Assembly: GCA_964020155.1 (NCBI GenBank)
Contig: OZ026551.1
Location: 3,569,018 to 3,633,017, forward strand
Direction: 5' to 3'
Length of the DNA stretch: 64,000 bases
Source: Chondrilla cf. caribensis
Taxonomy: Eukaryota; Porifera; Demospongiae; Chondrillida; Chondrillidae
Shown here one piece after another: positions 58,790-64,000 of the stretch (within the stretch, counting starts at the first letter, position 1; every line of letters begins with the position of its first letter). Below the pieces are notes generated by a model, which was not told where the DNA came from, made no database searches, and saw nothing but the letters and a program-made list of their open reading frames with translations. Both the position numbers and the translations under genes were made by a program.

Positions 58790-60050
58790 GACCGGAGTAA
58801 GTCAGATCCAATAGGGAAGGGTATAGAAGTAAGAAGAGGAAAGATCAAGCAAATCTGGCTATTGCAAGTGGGTGGAATAAATTGGCTCCTGTGCTGAAGG
58901 AACTTACCAACACCAGTACTTCTGGTTCCACAATTGTGGATATGCAAAACATAGCAGACAGTGTATTTACAATATCCAGCCATGGTGCAAACTGTGGTGG
59001 TTCTTGTATCTTGGAGGATACTAAGTGTTGTGCGGGATTGGCAGTAACTCTAATTGTCAAATGTAACAAATGTCAACAACAGTTCAAAATAAATTTATCA
59101 AACAAAGTAAAAAAAACCACAAAGGTATGTGGCATGTGAACAGTGCAGCAGTGCTTCGACAGGTAATCACGGGTGGTTGGTGTGCACAACTAAACAATTC
59201 ATTGGCACCCGTGAATATACATGGGATATTAAAATGGTTTTCTTTCCTGAACGGAGCAATTGCTCCATGACGAATTCAAAGACCTCCTTTTGGGCAAGAT
59301 CTTTGAAGCTGGAAATGAAGAATTGAAGCTGACCATGGTATGAGGAGACTTCAGGTTAGTCAAAACGATCGCACAAACACAGCTACAATGCCAAAAGTGA
59401 AGTAGCTGTGATCTTCGGTCAAAAGACCAAAAAGTTACTGTCCATTGGTGTGCAGAACAAGTACTGTTGGATTTGTGCAACATTTGAACATCGAGTACAG
59501 CAAACACCAGAACATAGGTGGTATCAAAACTGGTCAGGGTCATCATCAGCAATGGAGTCAGACATTTTGGTTGAAGGCTTTCGTACACCTGAGAGTTCAC
59601 ATGGGCTTCACTATAGCTCTATATACATGAGAATCATTGAGGATGGGGACCACTCGGCAATGGCCAATCTCCAGCAGACAGTTGCGTGTGGTCCATTCAT
59701 TTGCAAAATAGAATGTGCCAATCACACATGCAAATGTTACAGAACATGACTGCAACTGTTGCCCAAGGATCACATAGAGTATAAGGGTCGGGGTGGATTA
59801 ACCAACCCTGTCATCCAACGTCCCACCATTGGTGCTTGTGTTGCCATAATGATGCACAGCGAAAGTTGAGATTTCCAACAACTTCAACACAATCTGTGGA
59901 ATGGACTCAGTCACGTCTTTGTAAACCACAGCAGATGCAATCCATCCTTTTGCAAGGCTAAAGAAGTTGACATTTTTGAAATTGGAGGTACTGAAATGGT
60001 TAGGCTACACACAAAATTGTAAGGTGCTCTTGAGCTCCCTTGGTGAAAGC
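58790..60050 (+). pseudogene. Mutator-like transposase-domain protein, decayed copy
   Basis: Plus-strand pieces: KLAPVLKELTNTSTSGSTIV, GGSCILEDTKCCAGLAVTLI, VKCNKCQQQFKINLS, AVIFGQKTKKLLSIGVQNKY, then HRWYQNWSGSSSAMESDILV and ANLQQTVACGPFICKIECAN with HTCKCYR. These match the family annotated as Mutator-like transposase domain in invertebrates (KNWSGSSxxMEadI, DGD, ECANHxCKCYR). Stops and frame changes occur near 59140, 59270, 59360 and 59748. The C-terminus (KLEVLKWLGYTQNCKVLLSS) falls in the left arm of the palindrome that follows. Confidence 0.7.
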
Positions 60051-60458
60051 TAGTAGTTCTGAGATTGTTAGAACTTATATGACAAGCAAAAAAGGGAAAG
60101 AACATGGTAGGGATGAGCGGAATGAGAAGACCGTCGAAGTGAGCAGCATGTCGGAATGAGAAGACTGTCGGAATATAACAATCCCTATATCAACAGCAGT
60201 TATTGCTTGTGCAATACACAGTCTGCAGCTGTTGATATAGGGATTGTTATATTCCGACAGTCTTCTCATTCCGACATGCTGCTCACTCTGACGGTTTTCT
60301 CATTCCGCTCATCCCTACCTTGTTAACGTTCTTTTCCATTTTTGGCTTGTCATATAAGTTCTAACAATCTCAGGACTACTAGCTTTCACCAAGGGAGTTC
60401 AAGAGCACCTTACAATTTTGTGTGTAGCCTAACCATTTCAGTACCTCCAATTTCTGTA
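59980..60458. repeat. Large palindrome: two Mutator-like copies tail to tail
   Basis: Arms of about 220 bp (59980-60200 and 60232-60458), around 93 percent identical by eye, around a spacer of about 30 bp. Both arms encode KLEVLKWLGYTQNCKVLL followed by a stop, on opposite strands, so each is the 3-prime end of a transposon copy. Confidence 0.85.
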
Positions 60459-60600
60459 CAAGGGCTTTATTATTATCATTAAAGACTGTGTGTGATAAAA
60501 CTCTATAGTTGATATATAGCACCAAAAGCATTGCATGCAGCCGTATAACTTCCATAAATTGCAATTTCCCTAAACCTAGCTACTGAAAAATTGTTGTTTA
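60379..60600 (-). pseudogene. Second Mutator-like copy, C-terminal fragment
   Basis: The minus strand encodes MLLVLYINYRVLSHTVFNDN, then the same C-terminus as the left copy (LLNSLGES, stop at 60379). Only the tail survives. Confidence 0.6.
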
Positions 60601-61386
60601 AGTTTGGAAAATTTTAATAAGCAACATCAAGACAAGACATAAGGTACTGTATATTTTCTACTTTTTTGACATTCCAATTTTTTTGTCATCTAAGAATATA
60701 GGATCAATTGCAATTGGCTTCAATTGATGACAATAAACAAATTTCTCTAATTGATAGTCACTTCTCTAATATTTGTCTTGCTTTGAATTGGAAATCAGAG
60801 TGCAACGTTAATATGCATGTCCAAGCAATGCAGTGAGCTTCAAATAGATGTATCGTATACTGTTCTCCCTGAAATTATTTGTACGTGACATCTTGAATTC
60901 CAATTTCCTATAAGGTTGTACAATCTTTCAAAATGAACTAAATACTTTAGTTAAGTGCACTGCCCATAATAATGGTCTGAAAATCTTTAGGACACTGCAG
61001 CCTTGTTATAATGGTAACTACAGTTTCAGTTTACAGTTTCAATTTATACTTATTACATGGGCATATTATATAGCCTAATTTCATAATGTACTCTATTTCA
61101 ACTTTCAGGGTCCTTTTTACTTGTGTTCTTACTAAGTTTATGCTGAATGTACAACTATGGCAAGTATTAGCAAAGGTTAGTTTATAATTATGATTTACAA
61201 ATTCCATAATTAATGATATGCAAAAAAACTAATTATAGCTAATATACATGTCCACAAGGTGAAATAATTACAGTCAACTCTTCATTATAATAATATTATA
61301 CTGCAATTAACATAGTCTGTTCTCAGAGAAACAGCAATAAGTAACTTACACACACAGAGACAAAATGTAAATTAACACCTTACATC
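60601..61386. other. AT-rich, no recognised gene
   Basis: Short inverted pieces such as the TTTGTCATC/GATGACAA area, but no coding pattern. Confidence 0.5.
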
Positions 61387-62152
61387 AGGCCCGGAGCAAG
61401 CAGTTTCCAGGTGGTCTGGCAAATATGTTAATAAAATGACTATTTAATTGAATGTTAATAAAAAAAATAAATGCTGTTTGGCTAGGTGACATCTTATGGT
61501 TGAGTTGAGGATGAAAAAACTATGGTCTGTTTCTCAAGATTTCCATTTCACTTTATCCATAAAATCAGAGAAGTGTTTTGGTTGGTGAGGAGAAAGTGAA
61601 AATGCCATTTGCGAAGTTGAAACTGCCTAGAGAACAGACTGAACTAGCCGAAAACCAAAGAAGTACTGTTCGAACAATAAAGTGTGTGCATTTGCTGGCA
61701 AGACATATTGGGAATTTTGATGCACATGCACAACCTGTGAAGTTCAATAACATCTAGTGCAAATTTGTCCATTTACAGTGAAAAGCTCCTCCCGCAGCTT
61801 GAAAATCTTGCCACATATCGGTCCCTTTTGCTCATCTGTTTTGATAACAAATTAGGCGTCCTTCAACTCGTTGATTGACATTGCATCGGGCGGTTGTGCA
61901 ATACATGTATCACATGACCAGCTCCCAAGATGGTGCTTCTATACAGCCGTTGATAACATTCGTTATCATTTTCCCTGAATGGCTTAGAAATCAATTCTTT
62001 CCTTCTATGCTTCTAGTTATGGAGAAATTTAGTTAATACAGGTGAATACAGGTGATTTGTATACATCACATTTGGTGAAAGCTTTTTAGGAGTTTGGCCT
62101 GAAAAGTGGTCCGGCAAATGTCGGACTTGCCAGACCACTTGCACCGGCCTTG
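61387..62152. mobile_element. Non-autonomous DNA transposon candidate
   Basis: The left end AGGCCCGGAGCAAGCAG, then GGTGGTCTGGCAA, and the right end (reverse-complemented) AGGCCGGTGCAAGTGGTCTG match as imperfect inverted repeats. TACAT occurs near both borders, but no clean target duplication is seen. The interior has short open frames without a domain. Confidence 0.5.
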
Positions 62153-63960
<1,808 letters not shown>

Positions 63961-64000
63961 GACACACACACATGCACGTACGCACTTACATGAATATATA

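Overview
This window is a stretch of animal nuclear DNA. Its genes have GT-AG introns, a microsomal-type P450, a type II membrane protein with a glycoside-hydrolase-13 ectodomain, a CARD joined to a Roc-like GTPase, long CA microsatellites and many animal-type transposons. The mix (CARD-GTPase genes, BEN-domain repeats, Gmr1-like and Penelope-like elements, sponge/cnidarian-style RT elements) suggests a marine non-bilaterian or other basal invertebrate, perhaps a demosponge. That placement is inference. A run of exactly 200 N (22050-22249) shows it is a draft scaffold.

Layout. 1-1513: minus-strand CARD plus Roc-like GTPase exons. 1917-3634: decayed BEN-domain gene. 3800-8008: a Tc1/mariner copy torn apart by other insertions, including an intact hAT-type transposon (4175-6846) and a folded Crypton/DUF3504 fragment. 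8450-17727: a minus-strand trypsin-like peptidase gene whose 7.4-kb intron holds a Penelope-like element, itself split by a Ty3/gypsy-class LTR element with integrase before reverse transcriptase. 18-22 kb: MITEs, a long palindrome, a 75-bp minisatellite, a PHD-finger remnant, a LINE tail and a Merlin-like fragment.

23043-24654 and 37814-40584: truncated and nearly complete copies of an SLC3/rBAT-like gene. The long copy carries an early stop that the short copy lacks. 27.0-29.5 kb: two tandem genes for small secreted proteins of unknown family, followed by about 8 kb of inverted and direct repeats built partly from their flanking DNA. 41912-49225: a complete 13-exon CYP4-like P450 (502 codons, all splice phases agree), followed by a two-exon remnant of a second copy. 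50.5-60.6 kb: a GIY-YIG fragment, an RT element that has lost RT motif A, LINE endonuclease and RT-tail fragments, and two Mutator-like copies tail to tail. 60.6-64 kb: AT-rich DNA with one MITE candidate and a 463-bp CA run.

The likely working genes (P450, peptidase, CARD-GTPase, secreted proteins) are all on the minus strand; the SLC3-like gene is on the same strand but has a premature stop. Peptidase and CARD-GTPase exons follow one another on one strand and may be one gene, but at least one linking exon was not found. Every long CA array reads CA on the plus strand, that is GT along the sense strand of the genes.
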